A DNA stretch of 49,364 nucleotides from Sulfurimonas sp. (GTDB lineage: Bacteria; Campylobacterota; Campylobacteria; Campylobacterales; Sulfurimonadaceae): assembly GCA_027064515.1 (NCBI GenBank), contig JAMOPL010000066.1, forward strand, positions 1 to 49,364. Direction: 5' to 3'. The notes beneath the pieces were generated by a model, which made no database searches, had not been told where the DNA came from, and saw only the letters and a list, made by a program, of their open reading frames with translations. Position numbers and translations under genes: made by a program. Of the stretch, positions 18,974 through 28,193 are shown one piece after another. How positions within the stretch are numbered: the stretch's first letter is position 1; each line of letters opens with the position of its first letter.

Positions 18974-21394
18974 ATGGATGAATTTCAAGAAATATTACAA
19001 GATTTTTTAATTGAATCTTTTGAACTTATAGAGCAATTGGATCATGATTTAGTTGAGTTGGAATCTACACCTGAAGATTTAGAGTTATTAAATGGAATTT
19101 TCCGTGTTGCACATACTGTTAAGGGTGCTTCATCATTTTTAAATTTTGATGTTTTAACACACTTGACACATCATATGGAAGATGTGCTAAATAAAGCTAG
19201 GCATGGTGATTTGCTTATTACACCTGATGTTATGGATGTTATTTTAGAATCTGTTGATTTAATGAAAGCACTTTTAGAAACTATTCGTGATACTAGTGCA
19301 GATTCTGGAATTGATGTAGCTGATTGTGTAGCAAAATTAGATAAGTGTAGTGGTGGAGATGGTAAAGTTGATACTCCTGTCGTAGTTGAGACTCCAGTTG
19401 TTAAAGAGGTATCAGAGGTTGTAGAAGTTGAAGCAGAAGATGAAGATGAGTTAGATTATGATAGTATGGATGCTGATGAGATTGAAGCAGAGATAGAGAG
19501 ACTATTAAATACTCGTCAAGAGGAAGATAAGGCAAAAAGAGCAGCTAAAATAGCATCTGGTGAAGCTGTTCCAAGTGCTCCATCAGTGATAGATGAAACA
19601 CCAAAAGAGGAATCAAAGCCACAAGAAACACCAAAAGAGGAGCCAAAACCAACTCCTACTCAAGCTCCTGTACCAGTTAAGCCAACTTCAGCACCAAGCA
19701 AAGATACAAAAGATGATGCGAAAGCTGCAGCACCTGTAAAAAAAGCTCCAGCACCAGTTGAGCAAACAATTCGTGTTGATGTAAAAAGACTGGATCATTT
19801 AATGAATCTTATTGGTGAGCTTGTTCTTGCTAAAAATAGACTTATTAAAATAAATGATGATGTTGAAGAGAGATATGAGGGTGAAGAGTTTTTAGAGGAG
19901 CTAAATCAAGTAGTTTCTATTGTTTCTCTTGTTACAACTGATCTTCAAATCGCTGTAATGAAAACAAGAATGTTACCAATTGGAAAAGTTTTCAATAAAT
20001 TTCCTAGAATGATTCGTGATTTAACTCGTGAACTAAATAAGCAGATAGAACTAGAAATTTCTGGTGAAGACACAGAGCTTGATAAATCGATAGTTGAAGT
20101 TATTGGTGATCCTTTAGTTCATATTATCCGTAACTCTTGTGATCATGGTATTGAGATGCCAGCTGATCGTGTTGCTGCTGGTAAAGAGGAGATGGGAACT
20201 ATTAAGCTAAAAGCGTATAATGAAGGAAATGCTATTGTTATTCAGATTGATGATGATGGTAAGGGTCTTGATGCTGATATGCTTAAAAATAAATCATTAG
20301 AAAAAGGGATTATAACAGAAAAAGAAGCCGATTCTATGAGCGATAAAGAGGCTTTTACTCTTATCTTTAAACCAGGTTTTTCAACAGCTGCACAGGTAAC
20401 AAATGTATCTGGTCGTGGTGTTGGTATGGATGTTGTAAAAACAAATATTGAAAAATTAAATGGTATTATTGATATTGAGAGTGAAATTGGTGTTGGAACT
20501 TCATTAAAATTAAAGATTCCATTAACACTTGCAATTATTCAAGCACTTCTTGTTGGGGTTCAAGAGGAACATTATGCTATCCCATTAGCTTCTGTTCTAG
20601 AGACAGTTAGAATCTCTCAAGATGAGATATATACAGTTGAGAATCGTTCTGTTATGAGACTTAGAGATGAAGTTTTATCTTTAGTTCATATAGGTGATAT
20701 TTTTGAAGTTGAAAGAATCTTAGATTCTAGTGAACATGCTTATGTAGTTGTTTTAGGATTAGGTTCAAGTAAACTTGGTTTAATAGTAGATACTCTTATT
20801 GGTCAAGAGGAGATTGTAATTAAATCCCTTGGTGAATATTTAAAAGGTATAGAGGGAATTGCTGGGGCTACTATTAGAGGTGATGGTGGTGTTACATTAA
20901 TTGTTGATGTGGCAGCTCTTATGCAGATGGCAAGAGGTGTAAAAGCTTCAGTTGTAAATGAAGTAAATAATAGTGCAAAGCTTACTAATGAAAAATCAAA
21001 AGCTAGTGATTACAAAGTGATGATAGTTGATGATTCTAAAACAGATAGAATGATAATGAGAAAAGCATTAGAGCCATTAGGTATAACACTTGTAGAAGCA
21101 AATGATGGGCAAGAAGCACTAAATACTCTAAAATCTGGTGAACATAATTTTGATGCGATGCTTATAGATATTGAGATGCCAAGAATGGATGGTTATTCAC
21201 TTGCTGGTGAGATTAAAAAATATAATAAATATAAAAATCTTCCACTAATTGCTGTTACATCTCGTACTGGTAAGGCTGATAGAATGAGAGGTGTTGAATC
21301 TGGAATGGTTGAATACATAACTAAGCCATATTCTGCTGACTACCTATCTAGTGTAGTTCAGAGAAATGTTAATTTTAAATCGGAGTTTTTATAA
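18974..21394 (+). CDS. cheA: Chemotaxis histidine kinase CheA with C-terminal receiver domain
   Basis: HPt VAHTVKGASSFLNF, LMNLIGELVLAKNRL, HIIRNSCDHGIEMP, FSTAAQVTNVSGRGVGMDVV, receiver IVDDSKTDRMIMRKAL...LIDIEMPRMDG. Confidence 0.97.
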   Translation: MDEFQEILQDFLIESFELIEQLDHDLVELESTPEDLELLNGIFRVAHTVKGASSFLNFDVLTHLTHHMEDVLNKARHGDLLITPDVMDVILESVDLMKALLETIRDTSADSGIDVADCVAKLDKCSGGDGKVDTPVVVETPVVKEVSEVVEVEAEDEDELDYDSMDADEIEAEIERLLNTRQEEDKAKRAAKIASGEAVPSAPSVIDETPKEESKPQETPKEEPKPTPTQAPVPVKPTSAPSKDTKDDAKAAAPVKKAPAPVEQTIRVDVKRLDHLMNLIGELVLAKNRLIKINDDVEERYEGEEFLEELNQVVSIVSLVTTDLQIAVMKTRMLPIGKVFNKFPRMIRDLTRELNKQIELEISGEDTELDKSIVEVIGDPLVHIIRNSCDHGIEMPADRVAAGKEEMGTIKLKAYNEGNAIVIQIDDDGKGLDADMLKNKSLEKGIITEKEADSMSDKEAFTLIFKPGFSTAAQVTNVSGRGVGMDVVKTNIEKLNGIIDIESEIGVGTSLKLKIPLTLAIIQALLVGVQEEHYAIPLASVLETVRISQDEIYTVENRSVMRLRDEVLSLVHIGDIFEVERILDSSEHAYVVVLGLGSSKLGLIVDTLIGQEEIVIKSLGEYLKGIEGIAGATIRGDGGVTLIVDVAALMQMARGVKASVVNEVNNSAKLTNEKSKASDYKVMIVDDSKTDRMIMRKALEPLGITLVEANDGQEALNTLKSGEHNFDAMLIDIEMPRMDGYSLAGEIKKYNKYKNLPLIAVTSRTGKADRMRGVESGMVEYITKPYSADYLSSVVQRNVNFKSEFL

Positions 21395-21888
21395 TGAGTG
21401 ATAAATTAAAACAGATTATTAATAAACAAAATCAGAAAGCTACTGAAGAGGTTGATCACTCTGATGAAATTGTTCAATTAGTTGGATTTATTATTGGAGA
21501 GGAGGAGTATGCTGTTCCAATTTTAAGTATTCAAGAGATTATTAAACCTATTGGTTGGACAAGAGTTCCTCAAACTCCACAATATATACTTGGTGTATTT
21601 AACCTTCGTGGATCAGTAATACCTCTTATAGATCTTCGTGTTAAATTTGGTTTAAGTGCTAAGAATCATAATGAAGAGACAAGATTTTTTGTACTTAAAC
21701 AGGGTGATGAAGTTGCTGGTTTTGTTATAGATAGATTAACAATGGCGATTAGAATTAACAAGGGTGATATAGGTCCAGCACCTGATACAATAGATTCAGA
21801 TGATAGTATGATAGAGGGTGTTGGCAAGCAAGAGGGAAGAATCCTAACTATACTAAAAGTGAATAAACTTTTAGAAAGAGATTTTTAG
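21394..21888 (+). CDS. cheW: Chemotaxis adaptor CheW
   Basis: LVGFIIGEEEYAVPILSIQEIIKP...VPQTPQYILGVFNLRGSVIPLIDLR. Confidence 0.95.
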   Translation: MSDKLKQIINKQNQKATEEVDHSDEIVQLVGFIIGEEEYAVPILSIQEIIKPIGWTRVPQTPQYILGVFNLRGSVIPLIDLRVKFGLSAKNHNEETRFFVLKQGDEVAGFVIDRLTMAIRINKGDIGPAPDTIDSDDSMIEGVGKQEGRILTILKVNKLLERDF

Positions 21889-21895
21889 ATTTTAG

Positions 21896-23014
21896 ATGCC
21901 TAAAGAGATACTATCTATAAAAAAAGAAGATTCTAACATCTATCTTGAGTTTGTTGGAGAATTAAATCTATATAAAATTACAATATGTGAGAATCAGTTA
22001 AATAAAACTGATTTTTCACAGATAAAAAAAATATATATAGATTTGGGAAAATTATCTTTTATAGATACTGCTGGTGCATTGTTTATAAACTCTTTGCAAA
22101 AAGATTTTAGTTCGCTTGAGGTGATACTAAATTATAGTAATTTAACCAAAGATATTCTTGACACACTACAATTAGTAAAATTAAAAAAAGAAGATTCTGA
22201 GGTTTTAAAACAAAAATCTAATGGGATATTTGTCTCAACTGGTAAGTCAGTTTATTTATCATTTCTTGATTTTTTATCTTTTATTTTATTTTTAAAAGAG
22301 GTTGGATTAGCAAAACTAAACTATCTCAAATCATTTAAAAATATTAGAATTAAAGAGATTATGTTTGAGATAAATGAGAGTGGAATAAAAGCTCTTGGAA
22401 TCATATCTGTAACAAGTTTTTTAATAGGGCTAGTAGTAGCTTACCAATCAGCATTTCAACTAAAGATATATGGTGCAAATATATTTGTAGTGGATATGCT
22501 TGGAATCTCTATGCTTCGTGAATTAGCTCCTTTAATCACTGCTATTGTAATAGCTGGTAGGAGTGGATCTGCTTTTACAGCACAAATAGGTGCGATGAAA
22601 ATAACAGAAGAGTTGGATGCTATGAGAACTATGGGATTTGACCCATATGCTTTTTTAGTTTTACCTCGTATTATCGCTTTAATGTTGGTGATGCCTATTT
22701 TAATATTTGTATCAGATATGATGGGAATTATTGGTGGTATGATAGTCGCAAATATGGACTTGGATATATCAGCAACACTTTTTTTAGATAGATTTAGCAC
22801 AGCAGTAGATATTAAACATTTTTATATTGGTATATTTAAGGGTCCATTTTTTGCTTTTTTAATTTCTACTATCGGCATATATAGAGGATTAAAAGTAAAA
22901 AATGATACGCAGAGTATAGGTTTTAATACAACTAAAAGTGTGGTTGAAGCAATTTTTGCAGTTATAGTTTGTGATGCGATTTTCTCTATAATTTTTACAC
23001 ATATGGGGATATAA
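21896..23014 (+). CDS. mlaE: STAS-MlaE fusion, lipid-transport ABC permease
   Basis: N-terminal STAS-like region (KIYIDLGKLSFIDTAGALFINSL) followed by MlaE permease (GLVVAYQSAFQLKIYGANIFVVDMLGISMLRELAPLITAIVIAGRSGSAFTAQIGAMK). Confidence 0.9.
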   Translation: MPKEILSIKKEDSNIYLEFVGELNLYKITICENQLNKTDFSQIKKIYIDLGKLSFIDTAGALFINSLQKDFSSLEVILNYSNLTKDILDTLQLVKLKKEDSEVLKQKSNGIFVSTGKSVYLSFLDFLSFILFLKEVGLAKLNYLKSFKNIRIKEIMFEINESGIKALGIISVTSFLIGLVVAYQSAFQLKIYGANIFVVDMLGISMLRELAPLITAIVIAGRSGSAFTAQIGAMKITEELDAMRTMGFDPYAFLVLPRIIALMLVMPILIFVSDMMGIIGGMIVANMDLDISATLFLDRFSTAVDIKHFYIGIFKGPFFAFLISTIGIYRGLKVKNDTQSIGFNTTKSVVEAIFAVIVCDAIFSIIFTHMGI

Positions 23015-23754
23015 TGAAACCTATAATAACAGTAAGGGATGTAAAAACTATTTTTGATGAGAGAGTAGTTCATGATGGTTTAAATCTTACAATTAATCAG
23101 GGTGAAATTTATGGTTTACTTGGTCCAAGTGGATGTGGTAAAACTACTTTACTTCGTGAGATGGTTATGCTTCAAGAGTATCATGGTGGAGATATAGAGA
23201 TTTTAGGAAATAATTTAAGTAATATATCTTATGAAAATTCACAAAAATTAAAAAGAGAGTGGGGTGTTTTATTTCAAGCTGGAGCATTATTTTCATCTTT
23301 AACAATCGCTCAAAATATAGCACTTCCACTTATAGAGTATAGTGACTTATCTGAAAAAATGATAGATGAAATTGTAGAGTTTAAAATAAATCTCGTAGGT
23401 TTAAAATCTGGTGATGCAGATCTTTATCCATCACAACTAAGTGGTGGTATGAAAAAGAAATCAGCACTTGCTCGTTCTTTAGCTATGGATCCAAAACTAC
23501 TTTTTTTAGATGAACCAACTAGTGGACTTGATCCAATCTCTGCAAGAGATTTTGATACGCTTATATTAAAACTTCGTTCACTTTTAAACTTAACAATAGT
23601 TATGGTTTCACACGATTTAAAATCGATTTATGATACTTTAGATAGAGTTGCTATTATTGATCATAAGGTTATAGCATATGAGGGAAGTGTAGATAATATT
23701 AACTCTATAAAGAGTGATTTTAAACATATATTTATTAAGGCTGAGAATGAATAA
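23014..23754 (+). CDS. mlaF: ABC transporter ATPase of the Mla/MCE type
   Basis: GLLGPSGCGKTTLLREM, SQLSGGMKKKSALARSLAMDPKLLFLDEPTSGLDPISA. Confidence 0.93.
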   Translation: MKPIITVRDVKTIFDERVVHDGLNLTINQGEIYGLLGPSGCGKTTLLREMVMLQEYHGGDIEILGNNLSNISYENSQKLKREWGVLFQAGALFSSLTIAQNIALPLIEYSDLSEKMIDEIVEFKINLVGLKSGDADLYPSQLSGGMKKKSALARSLAMDPKLLFLDEPTSGLDPISARDFDTLILKLRSLLNLTIVMVSHDLKSIYDTLDRVAIIDHKVIAYEGSVDNINSIKSDFKHIFIKAENE

Positions 23755-24706
23755 TAGAGTAAATTATGGTTTAGTTGGATTTATAGTTTTTGTAGGTATT
23801 GCAATGATGATAGCTTTTGTATACTGGCTACTAAAACCAACATCAAATCAAGAGATAAAAATATATAGTATATGTTTTGATGAATCTGTTCTCGGATTAA
23901 ATGTCGATGCACCTGTTAAGTACAGGGGTTTAAGTGTAGGGAAAGTACATAAGATTCGTATTAATCCAAATAATGAAGAGCAGGTAGAGGTATTAATAAC
24001 TATTTTAAAAACAACACCAGTTAAAGATAATACTGTTGCAAAATTAACAGCACAAGGTATTACTGGGCTAAGTTATATAAATCTTAGTGTAATTAAAGCT
24101 GATAAAATTAAACCATTTGTTTATGAGAGTAAAGAGTATCCATCTATACATACAGAGCCATCATTTTTAGAAAACATAGAATCATCTATTGGCAGTGTGT
24201 CAACAGGTTTGAATAATACACTTGAGATGACACAAAAATTATTAAATGATGAAAATCAAGAACAGGTAAAATTATTACTACAAAGAACAGCTAGTGTTAT
24301 GGGTAAGATAGAAAAAATGTTAGATGATAAAACTGTAAATCATTTTCAAGCAAGTGCAGAAAATATTGATAATTTTACTGATAAGCTTAATAAATTAACA
24401 CCTAATGTAGATAAATTTATAAATAAAAGTGTAGAGTGGGAAGATAAAATTTCTACATCTTTTGAATCTATAATGAATAGTTATTTAGGGATTAGAGGTT
24501 CAATGGATGAGATAAAAAGAGCTATATCTAGTGGTGAATTTAATATAAAAGATATATCTAGTAATGTTATACCTACTATAAATACTACTCTTATTCAGAT
24601 GCAAGAGTTGATGATAAAAGTAGATGCTACATTAGAACATCATAATAGAAGTCCAAGTGATATTTTATTTAAACAAGAAGAGATTAAAAAAGGTCCGGGG
24701 GAATAG
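23747..24706 (+). CDS. mlaD: MlaD/MCE-domain substrate-binding protein
   Basis: N-terminal TM then MCE domain (VLGLNVDAPVKYRGLSVGKVHKIRI...AKLTAQGITGLSYINL). Start placed at ATG 23747, not the track start 23714. Confidence 0.9.
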   Translation: MNNRVNYGLVGFIVFVGIAMMIAFVYWLLKPTSNQEIKIYSICFDESVLGLNVDAPVKYRGLSVGKVHKIRINPNNEEQVEVLITILKTTPVKDNTVAKLTAQGITGLSYINLSVIKADKIKPFVYESKEYPSIHTEPSFLENIESSIGSVSTGLNNTLEMTQKLLNDENQEQVKLLLQRTASVMGKIEKMLDDKTVNHFQASAENIDNFTDKLNKLTPNVDKFINKSVEWEDKISTSFESIMNSYLGIRGSMDEIKRAISSGEFNIKDISSNVIPTINTTLIQMQELMIKVDATLEHHNRSPSDILFKQEEIKKGPGE

Positions 24707-24708
24707 TG

Positions 24709-25308
24709 ATGATAAAGATAATATTTTTTGCTTTAGTGCTTTTTATATTTGCAGGGTGTAGTTTAAAATATCCATTTGTTACAGAGTATAGAGTTCATTC
24801 AGATATGAAGCATATAAAGGGGATAAATGGATCATGTAAAGATAAGTCTATTAAAATATCTCATGCTTTTAGTTCAAATGCCTTGATGTCAAATGATATG
24901 AGATATGTTTTAGATAAAACTAAAGAGTTTTCATATACAGAATCTCAATGGTCAATCTCACCAAGTAATGCAATAAGCTATGAACTTCTAAGAATATTAA
25001 GAGATTCTAAGATATTTAAAAATGCTTTAATATCTAAATCTAGAAGTAATAGTGATTTGATATTAGAAACAAATATTGAAGAATTTGTTCAACATTTTAT
25101 TGATAAAGAAACTAAATCTTATGCAGATGTAGTGATAAGTTTAACTCTAATAGATGCTAAAAATAATAAGGTTATCTCAACAAATACTTTTAGTTCACAA
25201 ATAGATGCAAAAACATTAGATGCAAATGGTGGTGTAGAAGCTTTAAATAATGCTCTAAGTGAAGTATTATTACAATCAAGCATATGGATTAAAAAGGTGT
25301 GTAATTGA
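24709..25308 (+). CDS. ABC-type transport auxiliary lipoprotein (PqiC-like)
   Basis: Lipobox-like ALVLFIFAGCSLKYPF; directly follows mlaD; Y-E-L-L-R-I-L-R region typical of ABC auxiliary lipoproteins. Confidence 0.72.
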   Translation: MIKIIFFALVLFIFAGCSLKYPFVTEYRVHSDMKHIKGINGSCKDKSIKISHAFSSNALMSNDMRYVLDKTKEFSYTESQWSISPSNAISYELLRILRDSKIFKNALISKSRSNSDLILETNIEEFVQHFIDKETKSYADVVISLTLIDAKNNKVISTNTFSSQIDAKTLDANGGVEALNNALSEVLLQSSIWIKKVCN

Positions 25309-26582
25309 TACTAGAGAGTGAATATAAACAAAGAAGAGAGATTTTAGCAAGTAAGTTATCTAAAAATAGTGTAGCAGTTATATATAGTGCAGAGTATAAG
25401 ATTCGCTCAAATGATACAGAATTTCCATATAGACAAAATAGTAATTTTTATTATCTAACTGGTTTTAAAGAGGATAACTCTTGTTTAGTTATTATTAAAA
25501 AGAGGAAAAAAACTAAAACTATTTTATTTATTCAAAAAAAAGACCCTAAACTTGAGTTATGGAATGGGGCTAGATTAGGTAAAGTTGAAGCAAAAAAAAG
25601 ATTTTTGGTTGATAAAATTTGTTTTATAGAAACTTTTTCTAAAAAAATAGAGGAGTTGTTGGAATCTTCATTAAATTTATATTTTGATTTTAAATTAGAT
25701 TATTCAAAAATAAAAATAATTAAAAAATACTCTAAAAAAATTGCTACATATAAAAATATAGCCTTAGATATAGAGATGATGAGATTAATAAAATCAGATT
25801 CTGAGATAGATTTAATTGAAAAAGCTATAAGCATAACAAAAAAAGCACATCATTTAGTGATGAAATCAAAAAAGATAGATAAAAACGAGTATCAATTACA
25901 AGCAGAAATAGAGTATATTTTTAAAAAGAATGGAGCATATAGTGATGCTTATACATCTATTGTAGCTAGTGGTAACTCTGCCAATACTTTACATTATATA
26001 GATAATGATAAAGAGTTTAAAGACGATGATTTGATACTTATTGATGCTGGTTGTGAGTATAATTATTATGCTAGTGATATAACTAGAACAATACCAGTTA
26101 ATGGTAAGTTCAGTGATGCTCAAAAAGAGCTTTATAATATGGTTTTAGATGTTCAATTAAAGATTATAAATATGATTAAGCCTAATATTAAACGGAGTGA
26201 TTTGCAAACTAAATCAGAAGAATTATTATGTAAGGGGATGATAGATTTAGGTATTTTAAAAGGTGAATGTAAACAGCTTTTAAAAGATAAAAAACATAAA
26301 AAATATTATCCACATGGGATAGGGCATTGGATGGGCATAGATGTTCATGATGAGAATCCTTATAAGTATAAAAATGGAGATGAGATTCCTCTTCAAAAAG
26401 GGATGGTTTTAACAATAGAACCTGGAATATATTGTAATAAAAATGATAAAACTATACCTAAAAAATATCGTGGAATTGGGATTAGAATTGAAGATGATAT
26501 ATTGATAAATGAAGATTCTTATATAAATTTATCTAAGGGGATAGTCAAAAGTGTTAAAGAGATAGAAAAACTATCTCTTTAA
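25305..26582 (+). CDS. pepP: Xaa-Pro aminopeptidase
   Basis: M24 metallopeptidase motifs: GCEYNYYASDITRTIPVNG, HGIGHWMGIDVHD, GMVLTIEPGIY, GIGIRIEDD. TTG start overlapping upstream TGA. Confidence 0.92.
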   Translation: MILESEYKQRREILASKLSKNSVAVIYSAEYKIRSNDTEFPYRQNSNFYYLTGFKEDNSCLVIIKKRKKTKTILFIQKKDPKLELWNGARLGKVEAKKRFLVDKICFIETFSKKIEELLESSLNLYFDFKLDYSKIKIIKKYSKKIATYKNIALDIEMMRLIKSDSEIDLIEKAISITKKAHHLVMKSKKIDKNEYQLQAEIEYIFKKNGAYSDAYTSIVASGNSANTLHYIDNDKEFKDDDLILIDAGCEYNYYASDITRTIPVNGKFSDAQKELYNMVLDVQLKIINMIKPNIKRSDLQTKSEELLCKGMIDLGILKGECKQLLKDKKHKKYYPHGIGHWMGIDVHDENPYKYKNGDEIPLQKGMVLTIEPGIYCNKNDKTIPKKYRGIGIRIEDDILINEDSYINLSKGIVKSVKEIEKLSL

Positions 26583-26584
26583 CA
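26552..26584. terminator. Strong hairpin shared by convergent pepP and the nap operon
   Basis: TGTTAAAGAGATAG-AAAAA-CTATCTCTTTAACA, a 14-bp perfect stem (26552-26565 / 26571-26584) covering the pepP 3' codons and stop. Confidence 0.75.
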
Positions 26585-26588
26585 TAAA

Positions 26589-27020
26589 CTAGTTGTAGCT
26601 ATAACTCCAGCCAGTTAGTTTTTCATTTTTTGCTTCAAAAAAGTTTTCAGAATCTGCTAAAAAATCCATAACATGCATCACAGCATAAGGGATACTTTTT
26701 TGGTCTTCTGGTTTTACAAGAAGTAAAGGCATAGGAGTATCTTGCTGACTCATAGAAAATCCAACAGGCATTAGCTGACTCATAACTTCGATAGGGTTAG
26801 TAATCTTATTTTCATCAAGAAATTTATCTAAAATAGCATCTTTAATATCTTGAGAAAATTTATCTTCAGTATTTAAAAAGATAGTAAAGTGGATAGGATT
26901 ATTTTTAAAATGTGATGGAGCTGGTGCAGCTAATATTATATATTCCACATTTGCCAGATGTTTTTTTATCTCATCTGGCTCAAAATACTTATCTGTTACA
27001 ATAGCATTGGCTACTTTCAT
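26589..27020 (-). CDS. Uncharacterised protein at the distal end of the nap operon
   Basis: 143 aa ORF immediately following the upstream ORF; no family recognised by eye. Confidence 0.7.
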   Translation of the reverse strand: MKVANAIVTDKYFEPDEIKKHLANVEYIILAAPAPSHFKNNPIHFTIFLNTEDKFSQDIKDAILDKFLDENKITNPIEVMSQLMPVGFSMSQQDTPMPLLLVKPEDQKSIPYAVMHVMDFLADSENFFEAKNEKLTGWSYSYN

Positions 27021-27320
27021 TTATACTTTATCTTCTTCTACAATAGGAGTTACTTTTTGACCAGTTTCCTCTTCTATCTCAGTTCTATGCTCAGCCATTT
27101 TTACACGAATCTCATCCATAGCTTGTTCTGGTACATCACCATCTTTTAGCCATTTGACTTCATCAATATTTCCACCGTAATCATCACCAAACTCTTGAAC
27201 TTTTTTAGAAAATTCTTCTAAATCTTTACAGTTTGTTAATCTTCCATCAGTCATATCTTGAAGTTCTATATACCACATCAAATCATCCATCTTGATTCTT
27301 GCTTCAAATACTACTGCCAT
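27021..27320 (-). CDS. Uncharacterised small acidic protein in the nap operon
   Basis: 99 aa ORF 3 nt downstream of napD; no family recognised by eye. Confidence 0.7.
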   Translation of the reverse strand: MAVVFEARIKMDDLMWYIELQDMTDGRLTNCKDLEEFSKKVQEFGDDYGGNIDEVKWLKDGDVPEQAMDEIRVKMAEHRTEIEEETGQKVTPIVEEDKV

Positions 27321-27323
27321 CTT

Positions 27324-27728
27324 TTACTCTTCTCTCTGTTTTGCTGAATCAAACTCTTTTGTAAAGGCAAGTAAATCTTCTCTTTTTTTCAAGTCACCAT
27401 TGTAGCCAACTCTATCAATATTTACTTTTTGAGCATCAGCTTGTAGTATTTTAGGTACAGCATCACGATTGTTAATCACTTCCATATGCTCATCTAATTC
27501 ATCTTCACTGTAAGCCATTTGCATATCAGCAGATATAACATGAGGGATAGCTTCAACAACTCTAAGTTTCTCTAACTCTTCACCAACACCTTTACCTTCA
27601 ATTGTGATAATAACTCTACCTTTCTCATCATGTAGATGATAATCACATACTTCACAATCTTTTAAGCTTTGTGCAACTTCTTCAACATATTTTGGTAAAC
27701 ATTGAACTACTATACTTGATACATTCAT
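27324..27728 (-). CDS. napD: NapD-like nitrate reductase chaperone
   Basis: NVSSIVVQCLPKYVEEVAQSLKDCEVCDYHLHDEKGRVIITIEGKG... matches NapD pattern; nap operon context. Confidence 0.82.
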   Translation of the reverse strand: MNVSSIVVQCLPKYVEEVAQSLKDCEVCDYHLHDEKGRVIITIEGKGVGEELEKLRVVEAIPHVISADMQMAYSEDELDEHMEVINNRDAVPKILQADAQKVNIDRVGYNGDLKKREDLLAFTKEFDSAKQREE

Positions 27729-27740
27729 AAAATTTTCCTT

Positions 27741-28184
27741 TTATTCGTAAATTACTTTTCTTATATTTTCGTTACTTTTTTCTCTCATTTGATCATATAA
27801 TTTTTGAGATTCTAGTTTGTCTTCGTAAGAGATAGGTGTTCTTAGTGATTTATACTCAACTAACTCACCATCTTTATAAACACCAGATATTATGGCATAA
27901 ACCCAGTAAAAACCCTTATCTTTTCTTAGATTTTTAACAAAACCTTTCCACTGTTTTTCATTTTTTAGGGTTTCCCATAAATCGCTAAAGGCAACCTTTG
28001 GCATATCTGGATGCCTAACAATATTATGTGATTTTCCTATTAATTCATCTTCACTATATCCACTAATCTCACAAAATGTTTCATTTGCATATGTTATTAA
28101 ACCTTGTAAGTTCGTTCTTGATATAATTAACTCATTCTCTGGAACTTCAGTTTCTATAAAAAATTCACTCTCTTTATAAACCAT
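27741..28184 (-). CDS. Stand-alone Aer/CetB-type PAS domain protein
   Basis: ANETFCEISGYSEDELIGKSHNIVRHPDMPKVAFSDLWETLKNEKQWKGFVKNLRKDKGFYWVYA...EYKSLRTP, closely resembling the E. coli Aer PAS domain; no TM, HAMP or signalling domain. Confidence 0.88.
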   Translation of the reverse strand: MVYKESEFFIETEVPENELIISRTNLQGLITYANETFCEISGYSEDELIGKSHNIVRHPDMPKVAFSDLWETLKNEKQWKGFVKNLRKDKGFYWVYAIISGVYKDGELVEYKSLRTPISYEDKLESQKLYDQMREKSNENIRKVIYE

Positions 28185-28193
28185 TTTAAACCT

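Noticed and set aside
22456-22800. Minus-strand ORF (114 aa) opposite mlaE
   Set aside because: Antisense to the conserved permease frame; no independent support.
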